Below, piece by piece: positions 22,703 to 33,563 of a stretch of DNA of 64,000 bases (the stretch's first letter is position 1; each line of letters begins with the position of its first letter). This DNA is from Brachypterus glaber. Taxonomy: Eukaryota; Arthropoda; Insecta; Coleoptera; Kateretidae. The translations under genes were made by a program, and so were the position numbers. A model generated the notes under the pieces. It searched no databases. It was not told the DNA's origin and saw nothing but the letters and a program-made list of their open reading frames with translations. The DNA is taken from the NCBI GenBank assembly GCA_958510825.1, contig OY294048.1:10185589-10249588 (forward strand), read 5' to 3'.

Positions 22703-23350
22703 AAAAAATTTCTACAAGTGTAAGAAAAATAAAGAAAATATTTTAATAACCAGGTAGGTGTTTATGTTAAAAAACTAAATAATTAAAATTATTATTTTTT
22801 ATTATTTACAATATTTATAGTAAATGAACAATTTGAAGCGTTTTGAAGATTAATAGCTGACGATATTAAATTTTTTGAAGTACTGGAAAACGCTAATCAA
22901 TTATTATTTAAAAGTAAGACTTGTATAAGTTGCGTTATTATTTAAATATAAAAATGTTGACCAAATATGCATATTACTCTGTCTATATCTAAAATATTGT
23001 AACAACTTGTTAATTTAGAACATTTTTAAGGTAATACGAAACTGAAAATCAATAAAAGGTCCTCTCTGTCTTAAGTTCACATTTTTCATGTCAACAATTA
23101 TTGGGGTCGAGTGGTATTTTGTCAAGATAATGACGGAAACGTGGTCACAAAGGTAAATAAAAGTACCATTATATCCTAATGCAAACAAGAAGGAAACACT
23201 ATTAACGTTGGCAATCTGCCCAAAAATTTTGACGATGTGCCTCCTATTATTAAAATTCAATATTATGAAGACACGTGGAATAAAAAAGGGTTTTCGATAG
23301 TTGGCATTATAATGCTATAAAAATGCTATAAATTTATATAACTTTAAATG

Positions 23351-23905
23351 TACAGTGCGATCCAAAAGTAAACTCCCCTCCTATAACTTTAGAACGAACT
23401 GAGATATCAAATTTAAAACACCCAAATAAAATATCTTAAACATACAATGCATTTCTAAATTCTTATTTTTTGGGGGTTTAAAATAGGGTAAAAATGAGAA
23501 TTTTCCTCAAAATTTCTTTACAAAAACAAGTTTTGAAAAATTATATATTTCATAATACAAATGTGTCAGATACTTTTAAACTAATTTTAAATGATATAAA
23601 TAAAATTTTACAAAAAAAAAATAAATAAAAAATCGCATTTTTTAGCAAAAAAAAAATAGAAAATGAAAACTTTAAAAAAAATTAAAAAATAAATAGATAT
23701 GGTATATAGAATAGAACATTTTACGAGCTTTAAAATTATGTATCACACGACCCCCTTTTTCATTTAAAAATAGTTCCTTCTTGCCCTCTCTCTCCATTGT
23801 GCCCACCAAGCTTATGAAAAAGATACTAAAAAATTATTTGGGTAATTTACGTGTTACAAATTTCAAGTTAATATCTTAAGTCGCTCAAAAGTAAAGGGCT
23901 AATAT
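23351..23905. repeat. CAGTGCGGTCC-family element, diverged copy
   Basis: The left end TACAGTGCGATCCAAAAGTA is clear. The interior keeps TATCACACGACCCCCTTTTT and the arm end TTAATATCTTAAGTCGCTCA. The right terminus has decayed beyond GGGCTAATATAAG. Confidence 0.65.
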
Positions 23906-24488
23906 AAGATATTTCCTATACCTTGACAATAAAATTCTATTCACGGAATTCTGACGACCCTGAAATGAATATTTTAACTAAAATAGATATAAAGCTTACG
24001 GATCCAATATGGCTGCCGTCTATACCGAAAATTTGCAGATGGTGAATATCGAGGTGGGGTAAGGGGGTAAAAATATTTTTTTAAACATTTTTTTTATTTT
24101 TTCTTTTCGTTTTTCAAAAAAAAAAAAGAATTTTTTTTGGAAAAATTTTTTTTTTTTATTTTTCCACCCGGTATATGAAAAATGGATTTATTTATGATTT
24201 ATTTATTATATTTAAGAAAGGTTTTATTAATTAACTAACAGTAACGTTTAGGTTACGTATACTAAAATTAAATTAATTCCGTCTGGTAAAATAATTTGAA
24301 TTAAGGCAATGAAAATATTTTGTCTCTAACTTAAAGTTAATTTTCAGGCGAAAATTAACGTATAAGTAATTCGTGGCCTGAATATTAAAACTATTATGAA
24401 AATTATTCAGAATAAATCAGATACTTATCTTTTAAATAATTTATTATTTATTTTATACTCCTATAATTTATTCCTTAATTTAGGGGCT
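23906..24488. other. No recognised gene
   Basis: Contains long A and T homopolymers (about 24085-24165) and no coding region. Confidence 0.45.
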
Positions 24489-25105
24489 TTAAAGGTCGAT
24501 TCAGGCATAATTATCACTAACTACACTTAACTGAATTAGGAAATTAATAAATTAATAAAATTAAGAAACATAACCTCAAATTTTATAATAATTTTTCCGT
24601 GGCATGCAACAATTAGGATAAAAGATGAAATATAGCATAAAATAATGATAGAATTTTAAAATACATCATAGAAAAAGAATTTCTGAAATACACAAACTTT
24701 AGTGCAAAATTTTGTAAACAATCGTTAACCAAGTATCAAAATAAAAATGAAGATGGCGACACCTCTGTATTTTAAAAATTCGTACATTTTCAGTTTAAGG
24801 AAAAACACGGTAGTTACATAAGAAAATAAAAGGTACTTTTCTAGATAAGTTGGTTTTAAAGCACGATTTTTAGTCCCAACAACTGCAAATGTAGTAATAA
24901 TCTTCCTGCGCAATAGATATTGGTTTTTTTACTTATTCAGTCTTATTTATACAAGCTTATTATCTATTTGGCATTTACCTTAGTATTGCACACCACGGAA
25001 AATTTATTATAAAATTTAAGGTTATGTTTCTTAATTTTCTTAATTTTTTAATTTCCTAATTCAGTTAAGTGTAGTTAGTGATAATTATGCCTGAATCGAC
25101 CTTAA
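24489..25105. mobile_element. Foldback flanked by TTAA
   Basis: AGGTCGATTCAGGCATAATT at the left returns inverted as AATTATGCCTGAATCGACC at the right. TTAA is found outside both ends (24489-24492, 25102-25105). The arms are ~125 bp, with CACTAACTACACTTAACTGA and ACATAACCT inside. The centre, including a 62-codon open frame (24725-24913), shows no known domain. Confidence 0.75.
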
Positions 25106-25802
25106 ATATATGTAGCTATATGACCAATTATAGGATGGTACTTAATGGAGTTTTTTAGATCCAGAATATTATTTATTTGCGATATTTTTGCTCGTTTATT
25201 ATCTAATTTTTCTGATATGTTATAAAATAACGTTATGTTAAATGTTAAAATAAAAGTTTTATTTCTAATTGCCTTGGTAAAAATCACAAAAAAAGCGTGT
25301 TTTTCTTTAAAAACAAGAGTGTGGTTTTTTCAATTATTTCTCGGGACAGAATATTTCAATCTCAAATCCGATTTCATAGAATTAATGAGTATTAAAAAAC
25401 GAACGAATTGAGCTTAAAAACAAATTAAAAGCTTTAGTAATAACTGAGAAATAGGCATTTAAAAAATGTTTAACTTTTTTTAAGTTTTTTTAACTTTTCT
25501 AAAAAACCGTTAAAGATATGTAAAAAAACAAAATATTTTTAAAATCTGCTAAAAAACTGCACGTGTAATGTTCCTGAAAAAAAATGTTTTAGGGATGAAA
25601 ACAACAATATTTCTTTTTTTTTTTCTTTTTTCCAAAAAAGGAGTAGCATTTATCACAGAATCCCGAACCAAATTCAACAAATGGAGGTCAAATTCGTGTT
25701 CAGAAGCAAAAAGAACATCGAAAATTATAAATCAGACAAAATGGAAAGATATGTTTTTTTTTTGTCAACCAGTACAATTTTGCTTTGCTTGTTAATACTT
25801 AA
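25106..25802. other. No recognised gene
   Basis: Open frames at 25102-25287 and 25568-25795 lie in A/T-rich DNA and show no domain. Confidence 0.4.
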
Positions 25803-26327
25803 TAGTATATTAAAGTACTAGTTTCATAACATACGTTTTTAGCGCACGAGTACAAGTTTAGAAGACGAGCCGCTTGCGGTGAGTTTTCTAAAGTACTAGT
25901 GCGCTAAAAACGTGTTATGAAACGAGTGCTTTATACATTTTTTTCTATTTTGCTCTAAAATTTAAAAAAACTTACATTTTAATTGATGACTGATTTAGGG
26001 ATTTTTGTTTCAGGTTTGCATTACAGTTTTCGTAATGTTTAAAATTCTAAGAACGAATTATTTTGATATATTTTATAGTCATTTCTTCTCTTTTCCACTT
26101 CAAGTAATCAAGCCACAATTTTAACACAGTAAAACATAATCTAAACATAAAAATTTGTAGAAAATTAAACTTTAAACCGACGTTCACCATTGCATGGCAA
26201 ACGTCAAGAAATAGACTTTTGTTTGTTGCCAACCCAAAAGAAAAAAAAGTAGAGACCTCTTATGGGCCTATAAGAACACGCAAAATGCGTGTGATTATGA
26301 GCTTATAAGAGTCGCAAAATAGAAAAA
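25803..26327 (-). mobile_element. Hairpin-ended 0.53-kb element, copy C
   Basis: Same orientation and block order as copy A. The hairpin is at 25814-25935, and the opposite end reads AACACGCAAAATGCGTG...GTCGCAAAATAGAAAAA. The open frame seen in A and B is broken early here (61 codons, 26047-26232 minus) by a small indel. Confidence 0.8.
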
Positions 26328-26744
26328 TTCTTTTTCTGTGTAAGAAACGTTTATATAAATTTCACGCTGCTAAAATCGATAGATGTTACGTTATAATTAC
26401 ATAATTTCAGCTGAATGTGGCACATACCTAGGGGTTGTAAAGGAAATAATGTATGAGCACTTTAATGAGTTTCTGCAATAATTCGTTGTTGTGTTCACGC
26501 ATGGAGTATTATCTCAATAAATGTAGGGTACAAGGCAAAAAACTGTGTCTAGAGATTCACCAAAATCTATAAATCAAGATTTCTTGTTTTGCCTTGACTC
26601 GATTTTGAGAAAAAATCAAGCAAATGCAATTATTTTGAACTCTTTTTTTGTACTTTTCTTACACATACCAGTTAAACATTTGAAGTAGGTTCTCTAGACG
26701 TAATATATGGAAATGTTTGTTTGTTTTTAACCTCGTACTATTCT
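26328..26744. other. No recognised gene
   Basis: AT-rich sequence. A short inverted pair AAATCAAGATTTCTTGTTTT / AAAAAATCAAG lies at 26570-26620. Confidence 0.4.
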
Positions 26745-26970
26745 ACTTAATTAAGCATCCCCTAAGTCCAGGACTTGTGTGGGCTAGTAGTAGAGGGAAC
26801 CACCGGCTTTAATTGACTTTCGAACCAATATATCTAGGGAGTACGCCTTCGCCAAATTTCAATTATTAATTAACTGAAAAAGGCAATCGGCGCCAGTGAG
26901 GTTTGAACTCACGATCATTAGATCAGTGTCAGGCTATATCGATGCCATTGACCACTGAGCTAAATCTCCC
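26745..26970 (-). repeat. tRNA-derived SINE-like repeat
   Basis: On the minus strand from 26970 the sequence begins GGGAGATTTAGCTCAGTGGT, with a good A-box (TAGCTCAGTGG). About 45 bases on comes a B-box-like GAGTTCAAACCTC. The would-be 3' acceptor strand (TGGCGCC) does not pair with GGGAGAT and the anticodon arm is not formed, so this is a tRNA-like head rather than a tRNA gene. The body continues to about 26745 with higher GC than the flanks. The 3' boundary is estimated. Confidence 0.6.
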
Positions 26971-27132
26971 ATAATAAAGAAACATTGTCAATGATAAAAC
27001 TTGTCTCGCTCACTGAGGGGGATGTTTCGACCCGTGATATTAAGGTTAACCAATCCTACAGAATGTCGAGGATTTTAATAAGTTTTGCGAGACGAGTCAA
27101 GAAGTTAATCGTCCAGGCTCTTGCTAGAGGAG

Positions 27133-27285
27133 ACTAGTATATTAAAGGACAATTTACGTAAGACACTGTTTTGGAGCACGCGTCTATATTTGGATAACGA
27201 GCCGCGAAGCGGGGAGTTTTCTAATGGTCAAGTGCGCTAAATGTCTTATGAAAAGAGTTATTTATACTATTTTATCTATTTGGGC
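27133..27285. repeat. Hairpin related in layout to elements A-C
   Basis: TAGTATATTAAAG at the start and GTGCGCTAAATGTCTTATGA near the end copy the plan of the terminal hairpin of elements A-C. The stem sequence differs and the tip is GAGCCGCGAAGCGGGGAG. It ends near TATACTATTTTATCTATTTG. Confidence 0.6.
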
Positions 27286-28139
27286 GTTTTATTTTGCTTC
27301 AATATGACTAAAAATTAAAAAAATATATATTTGTTTTTTTCATTATTTTATAATAGTTATAAACTTTTTAAGTTATAAGTGTATTTTTATAGTTATTTTA
27401 AATATAAATGGAGGAGGAAGGGTTAAAATTTAGTCCAATGTATAAAGGTGTCTAAAATGCTTTCGTTCTACCAGCCGAGCACCTTCACTTTTGTGTTTGG
27501 GAATTACCTGTGAGTAACTTAAACTTAACTGACACAAAACAAAACAGTTAAAATAAGGCTTAAAATAAATATGAATATATTTCAGAAACCAGCCATATTT
27601 ATAAAGAAAATTCTTTTTTGCCCGGTAAAATGCACAGCCTGTCCGATACTGAATACTTTTACAAAAAAAATATATTTGACTAAATAGTGGACCCTTTTCT
27701 TCTTGTTCCTTTGGTACCAATTATTATTTCCTATAGGCTAGTCCAAAAAAAAAAACTTCGTAAAAGAGAGAGCTCCATGAAATAATAATATTATTAATAT
27801 TAACCCTAGTTGGGGTTATTTAAATGTTGAACCAAATCTTCAGTCCCAGTCACCGTGAACTATATCTTAATAAATCATTTCAAAATCGATTCCAGAGCTG
27901 TTTCTGAGAAATTGCTTTCTGTTCAAATCTTAACCATATCCGGTTTTAGAAACAAATTATTTACACTTGAATCTTCCTAGTAGATTGGGTAAAAATAACA
28001 GTTTTTTCACTTTAAAAAATTAAACGTTTAAAAAATGTCTGTTAGATAATAATTGTGGCGCCCGTACACTGATAGAAAAATCTAAAAATAATTCAACCAA
28101 ACGTTTAAGGTATATAATACATAATAATACATTTTTACG
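27286..28139. other. No recognised gene
   Basis: A 96-codon open frame at 27430-27720 (minus) has no domain. A short hairpin AACCCTAGTTGGGGTT is at about 27803. Inverted relatives of 28065-28140 lie near 36460-36600. Confidence 0.4.
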
Positions 28140-28749
28140 ATTAACATTATAATGTTATAAAATAATTAAAAAGCTTATAATCAACTTCACGTTAATTTTA
28201 TTGTTAAAAACCGAGGGGCGTTTCACCTTTACAATACATGTACGTTTTCATCGACAGTACTTTACATTACATTGACATTACCTTACATTACTTACAATAC
28301 TGTACATTACCGTACATTACGTTACATTACTTACATTACTCTACAGTACCTGACATTAATTGACATTACAACAGTACCTACATTATTTACATTATTTTTA
28401 TTAATGCGCATGCTCTCCTATAGTATTTACATTATTTCGTCTGCTCAGATCGCTCAAAGACCACGTGACACCTATAAAAATTCGGCAGTGTTGTTTACTT
28501 CTGGTGGTTTTAAGTAAATTGTTTAGTTTAACCACGAATTTAACATTTAATTTTTGTTCTTAAGAAGTTTTTTTTTAATCATTTAAATAATAACTAACAA
28601 CTGTTATGCCTGTATTATTTTTAATAATTTTTGTGTACCTGATGTATAATGAAAAGTACGGAATTTAATAAGTTTTTATCAAGTTTTTCTTTATGTAGCA
28701 GGACCGTAAATTGTGGGTGGTGAGGGGAAGCTTAGCCTCCCTGGCCTTG

Positions 28750-28838
28750 GAGACGTATTCTTCAAAACCGGGAAGTAGAACGAACCTCAGTCTCGTTCTA
28801 TCAGTCCTTCTACTCCCCGGTTTTAAAGAATAGGTCCC
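28750..28838. repeat. GC-rich hairpin inside the 2.95-kb element
   Basis: TTCTTCAAAACCGGGAAGTA and TACTCCCCGGTTTTAAAGAA pair across a ~28-base loop. A GGGCCGTAGCGAAGGAG string follows at about 28850. Confidence 0.65.
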
Positions 28839-29091
28839 CTGGAAATTCCAGGGCCGTAGCGAAGGAGATTTGGTGGGGGGGAGGAGGTCAAAAATTACAA
28901 GTTTTTTCCTCGAAAAAAAAAAAAGTTCATGACTAAAAAAAAAAGGTCCAACCCTTTATCAAAAAAAAAAAAAAATACACCTTCTGGTTAAGTTATTTAT
29001 ATTTTTTTAAGGTTTGAGAACCCTTGCTTTTATATTTCTTAATCTATGAAGTTTACAACAACAACAGATTAAAAATTTATAATTTTTTTAT

Positions 29092-29447
29092 TTTTAACCC
29101 ATGAAATATGTTTTATGTATTTTGAATCCACGAAATATGCAAGTTTTTTGAAAATCCCAACTTTTGTATTTTTAATACATGAAATTTACCACTTTTTTCC
29201 CAAAATTAAAAATGTATTATTTTATTATATTTATCCCATGAAAAAATATGCAACTTTTATATTTTTAATCCATGAAATATGCAATTTTTTTATTCTAAGG
29301 TTTAAAAATCCCAACTATTATATTTTTAAGCCATAAAATTTAAAACTTTTTTTCCCAAAATTAAAAATTTATTTATTTATTTTTTTAACCCATGAAATAT
29401 GCAACTTTTATGTTTTTAATCCATGAAATATGCAACTTTTTTGATTT
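29092..29447. repeat. Tandem repeat based on CCATGAAATATGCAACTTTT
   Basis: About nine related units of ~35-45 bp, built on TTTTTAA(T/C)CCATGAAATATGCAA. They are grouped in larger ~170-bp blocks that include CCCAAAATTAAAAAT. Open frames here (29115-29336) merely reflect the repeat. Confidence 0.75.
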
Positions 29448-29454
29448 CAAGATA

Positions 29455-29700
29455 GGTGAGGGGGAGGCTATTTTATATGGCACAATGGTGACAGGGGGGC
29501 AAGGGGGGATATTTTTTTTAAATAGAAAGGGGGTTTGTGTGATATGTCATTATTAAAGCTTATAAAATTCTTTATTTAACCAAATATTTTTTTATTTTTT
29601 GGGAGCAATTTTTGTGGTTTTAAAATAGGTTTAAAAATGGGAAATTTTGTTAAAATTCTAATTTTAAATGATATTAATAAAATGTTACTAAAGACCCTAA
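29455..29700. repeat. Fragment of CAGTGCGGTCC-family element
   Basis: GGGGGGCAAGGGGGGATATT, AATAGAAAGGGGGTTTGTGT and TTAAAGCTTATAAAATTCTT match the left interior of the complete copy at 7599-8320. The terminus is missing. Confidence 0.5.
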
Positions 29701-29734
29701 AGATTTTATAAGGGGAAAGTTAGAGAAATAATAT

Positions 29735-29847
29735 ATTTTCGTTTAATATTTACAAAAATTGATATTTGGGTGTTTTGAGACTCGCTTAAAATGAATTGAA
29801 TATTAAATAAATTCTATCCTTAGGCCTTAATGGGGTAGAATCACCTC

Positions 29848-29893
<46 letters not shown>

Positions 29894-30105
29894 AAGTAAC
29901 CTGAAGAGTTGGAACCTGTGTTTTTTCTTCTCGCCGAAAACGAATTTGATATTTAAAAAATTCTGCCTTCCCCTTTTAAGGTAGTGGAACCACTCGTATT
30001 TATATTTTTAAGTGATAAAAATTCGTACATAGGGGTTTTGGGACTCATAGAAAAGAATTTAATATTTTAAAAAATCTATCTCCGCCCTTGTATTGCTTTT
30101 TTTAC
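29735..30105. repeat. Three ~110-bp units, same as in the 5755 MITE
   Basis: Units start near 29737, 29893 and 30000. Each runs GAGACTCGCT (or TTCTCGCCG, GGGACTCA), GAATTTGATATTTAAAAAAT, TTCTATC/TTCTGCC, GGTAGAA/GTGGAACCAC. A (TA)n run sits between the first and second units (29850-29880). The flanking TIRs of the 5755-6284 element are absent. Confidence 0.7.
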
Positions 30106-30284
30106 GCTTCTTGACGTTTTATATTTTGATCGCAGTTTGCTAGCAAGCTAAGCATGCTTAACCAGAGTTCTGGGCTGGGATTGTTTTTGGAAAAATCAGA
30201 TGGGGTAATGTATTGTATGTATGTAATGGGGTATTTTTTTCAACAAAAAAAATATAATATATATTTTATTATATAAAAATATAA

Positions 30285-30444
30285 TATACAGCCCGTTTGA
30301 AATTATACGAAAACAAAGATCGAGGCTGACGTGTTTTTTTTATAAAACACAGCGTATTGCATCCCACTACAATCACGTCAGCCTTGATCTAATCGTTCTG
30401 TCTTTGTTTTCTCTGTCTTGTATAATCTCAAACGGGCTGTATAT
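30285..30444. mobile_element. 160-bp MITE
   Basis: TATACAGCCCGTTTGAAATT at the left and the inverse of ...ATAATCTCAAACGGGCTGTA at the right. An inner inverted pair GCTGACGTG / CACGTCAGC is also present. TATA surrounds both tips, which fits a TA target duplication. Confidence 0.8.
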
Positions 30445-30731
30445 TATATAATATATTTTTTTAGTTTTTGGTTTAAATAAACCTAGGCCTAAAGGGAAAA
30501 GTATTATTTTGTTGACATCAGTATTGATATTTTTTTAATTAGCTGGTAAAAGTTGGTACATAGTGGTAGTGTTTTAAATTATTATTTTGGGAAAATTATA
30601 CAATATACTGTGAATGATATATAATGGAATGCGTAGCATTACATATCTTCACGGCTTGTTTATTAATATATTTTTATACATATATTTACCTAAATTTATG
30701 TTAATCTTAACCTAACATCCTACATTACCTC

Positions 30732-30928
30732 GACCAGTGACGGACTGGCCGTAAGGTAGGCTCGTCAAAAGCCGACCGGGCCCCAGTGCTAAACGGACCC
30801 CCACACGGCCATTTGGTCTATTTTGGCTATACCGGGCCCTCGATTTTCCAATTTTTTATGGGTTTTGAGCCGTTTACGGGCCTTTTTTAATATTTTTCCG
30901 ACCGTGCTGTAAGAAGCCAGTCCGCGTC
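30732..30928. mobile_element. ~195-bp hAT-like MITE
   Basis: CAGTGACGGACTGGC (30732) is matched by GCCAGTCCGCGTCTG at the right end, allowing one gap. CAG...CGGACTGG termini are typical of hAT-derived MITEs. It is clearly GC-rich (GGGCCC blocks) compared with the AT-rich host. A clean 8-bp target duplication is not evident. Confidence 0.6.
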
Positions 30929-31224
30929 TGCCTCCTACATTACCCTACAGTACTTTACATTAAGTGGACATTACTTACATTACCGACATTATTTCGACAG
31001 TATTATACAGTACTACATTTTTCTACATTATTTACATTATTTCGACATTACCATACAGTACTACATTTTTCTTACATTATTTACATTATTCGTACAATAT
31101 TGTAAATAATGTACATTATTTACAATACATGTACAAAAATTGGTCAGTGAAACGCCCCTCGTTAAAAACAATTAGTGTGACCGCGGTTTCGCTATAATAG
31201 AGAGCCTAATTTCATTATGAAAAA

Positions 31225-31593
31225 AAGTAAATTATACTTTTAAACTAATTTTAGTTGACATAAATAAAAAATAACCAAAAAAAAACTTAAAAATTTATTT
31301 TTTTAGCACAAAAAACTGAAAAATCAAAACCTTAAAAAACATGTTTAAAAAATTTAAAAATGTATGGTTGTATAGAGAATTTTAAAGGCTTTAAAATGAT
31401 GTATCACACGACCCCCCTTTCCTTTTAAAAAAATTTCCCCCCATGTCCCCCTGCCCACATTTTAAGAGATAAAAGTATAAAATATATGCTTAAAGATAGT
31501 TTAAGTTGTTTTATTTAAGATTTCTAAATTTGAAATCGATATCTCAACTCGTTCAAAAGTTAAGATGGGGGGTGACTTTTGGACCGCAATGTA
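31225..31593. repeat. Right half of a CAGTGCGGTCC-family element
   Basis: TTTTAAACTAATTTTAGTTG, GATGTATCACACGACCCCCC, GCCCACATTTTAAGAG and the terminus GGTGACTTTTGGACCGCAAT-GTA are in the order of the complete copy. The left half is missing. Confidence 0.75.
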
Positions 31594-31827
31594 TAATGGG
31601 ACATCTTTTACATTCTAGTCATAAAAAACACAAAGGACATTACACAATTAATAAATTAGGTTACAAATTAAAAAATATACATTTTTAGTGACATGAATTA
31701 GGTTATAATAACATAACCTAATTCATGTCACTAACAATGTATATTTTTTAATTTGTAACCTAATTTATTAATTGTGTAATGTCCTTTGTGTTATTTATGA
31801 CTAGAATGTAAAAGATGTCCCATTATA
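31592..31827. mobile_element. 236-bp near-perfect palindrome
   Basis: TATAATGGGACATCTTTTAC runs inward to AATTAGGTTATAATAACATA at the centre, and the sequence then repeats in reverse complement to 31827. The arms are ~115 bp with few mismatches and almost no loop. TA at both outer edges suggests a TA target duplication. The open frame at 31506-31688 is arm sequence. Confidence 0.85.
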
Positions 31828-32029
31828 TGTATTTAAGTCCGTAGATGCTATCTCTATTATAGCGAAACCGCGGTCACACTAATTGTTTTTAACAATAAAA
31901 TTAACGTGAAGTTGTTTATAAGCTTTTTAATTATTTTATAATAAACCACTTCACTATAAGAAGTTCAGACGTTTAGAACCATGAATGAATTTTCAAACTG
32001 GACATTATAATGTTATTAAAATTGTAGGT

Positions 32030-32165
32030 ATAAATGTTGTATCCTGTACCATAAAATAAATTTATTTATGCCATATATACTAAACAACTTCATAGTGTTT
32101 AATTTTACAACAACGTTGTTGTCACTAAGTATTTAGTTGTCACTATAGTGCAGGTATTCTATGAA
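32030..32165. repeat. Block repeated inverted at 36430-36605
   Basis: AAATGTTGTATCCTGTACC, AAAATAAATTTATTTAT and AACAACGTTGTTG here match the inverse of 36430-36605 (TACGATACAACATTTATATC, AAACAACGTTTTG). The pair may be the ends of one large element enclosing the 32-36 kb region, or two independent copies. Confidence 0.45.
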
Positions 32166-33563
32166 GGATTGTTACGTGCAAAAATCGCCTACCTTTTAAT
32201 TTCACATATTTTCTTTATTATTTGGTAATTTAGTCATTTTTGGACTTTATACAAAGGTATTTTGTTCTATATTCTAAAGAATAAACACTTTGAGTTAGGT
32301 TATGTCAATCTATCAGTTCGGTCAAGTATTTTTAATTCTTCGCAACAAGGTTACCTAATGACCGATTTTTAGTAGGGCAGCGGTTACTAACCAAGAAGGG
32401 AATTTCTTTCTTTTTTTAACTCATCAATTAAACATGGCAGATACGTACAGGTTAACCAGCGTTACCACAAAAAATTGACTAATGTATTAGCTTTATTTTG
32501 TACACATTTTGCACGTTGGACCACCTTGTATTTATCAACCTTGGTCATTGCTGAAACTGGTTTTTGCTGCCATCTACGGGTGTCATCTTCAACCTCAATT
32601 CATTCGATCGTGAAAATCAGCTGATTTTACCAAAATTTTGAAAGTAGGCATTTTGGGCTGACATTTATATGTGCATAAGTATACCTAACGATAAGCCTGT
32701 ACGTGCACATGTAATTGATGTGATATGTAGTTTAGCACTGGTTGGGGAACGTTCAAGTATTACGTAAATCAAATTTTAATCATTTTGGACCCCCCCCTGT
32801 AACGCTATTTTCCTATACCACTAACATGGGCGTAACACTCCAGTTTTGGTGATTTTAATGCCCCCCATTTAAACCGAGAGAATAGATTTCTGACGAAAAA
32901 TATACCTTTAAAACTTTAAAATAACACCGTGTACGCTATTCATAGACAGTCTGTGTACACACACACCTAGTCGCTCCGTAAAAGCTTAATCACGCGTACC
33001 AGATCAAAGCAATTATATTCTAAAAAGCAAACCAAATATACTGTGAAAATATTTACATGTTTATTTCTTTTAGTCTTGATTTTTTTAATGATTCCATTTA
33101 AACGAGTAAGGTGGGAAAAAAGTTATCGACAAATAAAAATTAAAAACTTTCGTATTCTTAAAAGATTAAAATCGAATGTCGTTTTTTTCTTTGAAAAACA
33201 CCGATATGTATAGTTAATATGTATAGTTAATATTGTTGTGGGTAACAAATTAGTTGTCAAATGTTTCGATTTATAAAAATGTACCTCATAGTTAGACAAA
33301 ATTATTCCGTAAGTCTATGTTTCTGTGTTTATTTTCAATGTTGATGAGTCATAACTGAGTTTACGCCGAATTCTGGTTATGATAGAAATTAATTTATCAT
33401 AATATCAATATCTGATTATTTGTCATATAGAAGTTAATATGCAACCGTAAATTTTACGCATCCTGAATTAATTTGACCTATAAATGCATGCATGTGAAAA
33501 TATGTATTTCCTAAATGTGTATTCCAACCAGAAGTACACATTTGTCGGTATTATTGGTATTAC
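32166..33563. other. 1.4 kb without recognised gene
   Basis: AT-rich DNA. An 18-bp direct repeat ATATGTATAGTTAATATG is at about 33203-33235. No coding signal is seen. Confidence 0.4.

Larger units (their letters stand above)
28212..31161. mobile_element. 2.95-kb element, 15-bp TIR, 8-bp target duplication
   Basis: The ends are CGAGGGGCGTTTCAC and its inverse GTGAAACGCCCCTCG. Directly outside lie two copies of TTAAAAAC (28204-28211 and 31162-31169), an 8-bp duplication. The other arm of the host foldback shows the unduplicated site. Next to both ends are arrays of short words (TTACATTAC, CTACATTATTTACATT) at about 28260-28395 and 30940-31130, in the same orientation. Eight-bp duplications occur in hAT and P/Galileo-type elements. 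No transposase is visible; the interior is filled by other repeats. Confidence 0.8.
28140..31960. repeat. Older foldback, left arm split by a later insertion
   Basis: The right arm (31849-31960) reads ATTATAGCGAAACCGCGGTC, ACACTAATTGTTTTTAACAA, TAAAATTAACGTGAAGTTG, TTATAAGCTTTTTAATTATT. The matching left arm is in two pieces, 28140-28211 and 31162-31203. Between them sits the 2.95-kb element at 28212-31161. The inner spacer 31204-31848 holds half of a CAGTGCGGTCC-family element and the 236-bp palindrome. Confidence 0.75.

Noticed and set aside
26890..26970. tRNA gene on the minus strand
   Set aside because: A- and B-box are present, but the acceptor stem does not pair and no anticodon arm forms; treated as a SINE head.
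27430..27720. 96-codon frame (minus)
   Set aside because: No domain or family resemblance; length within chance expectation.
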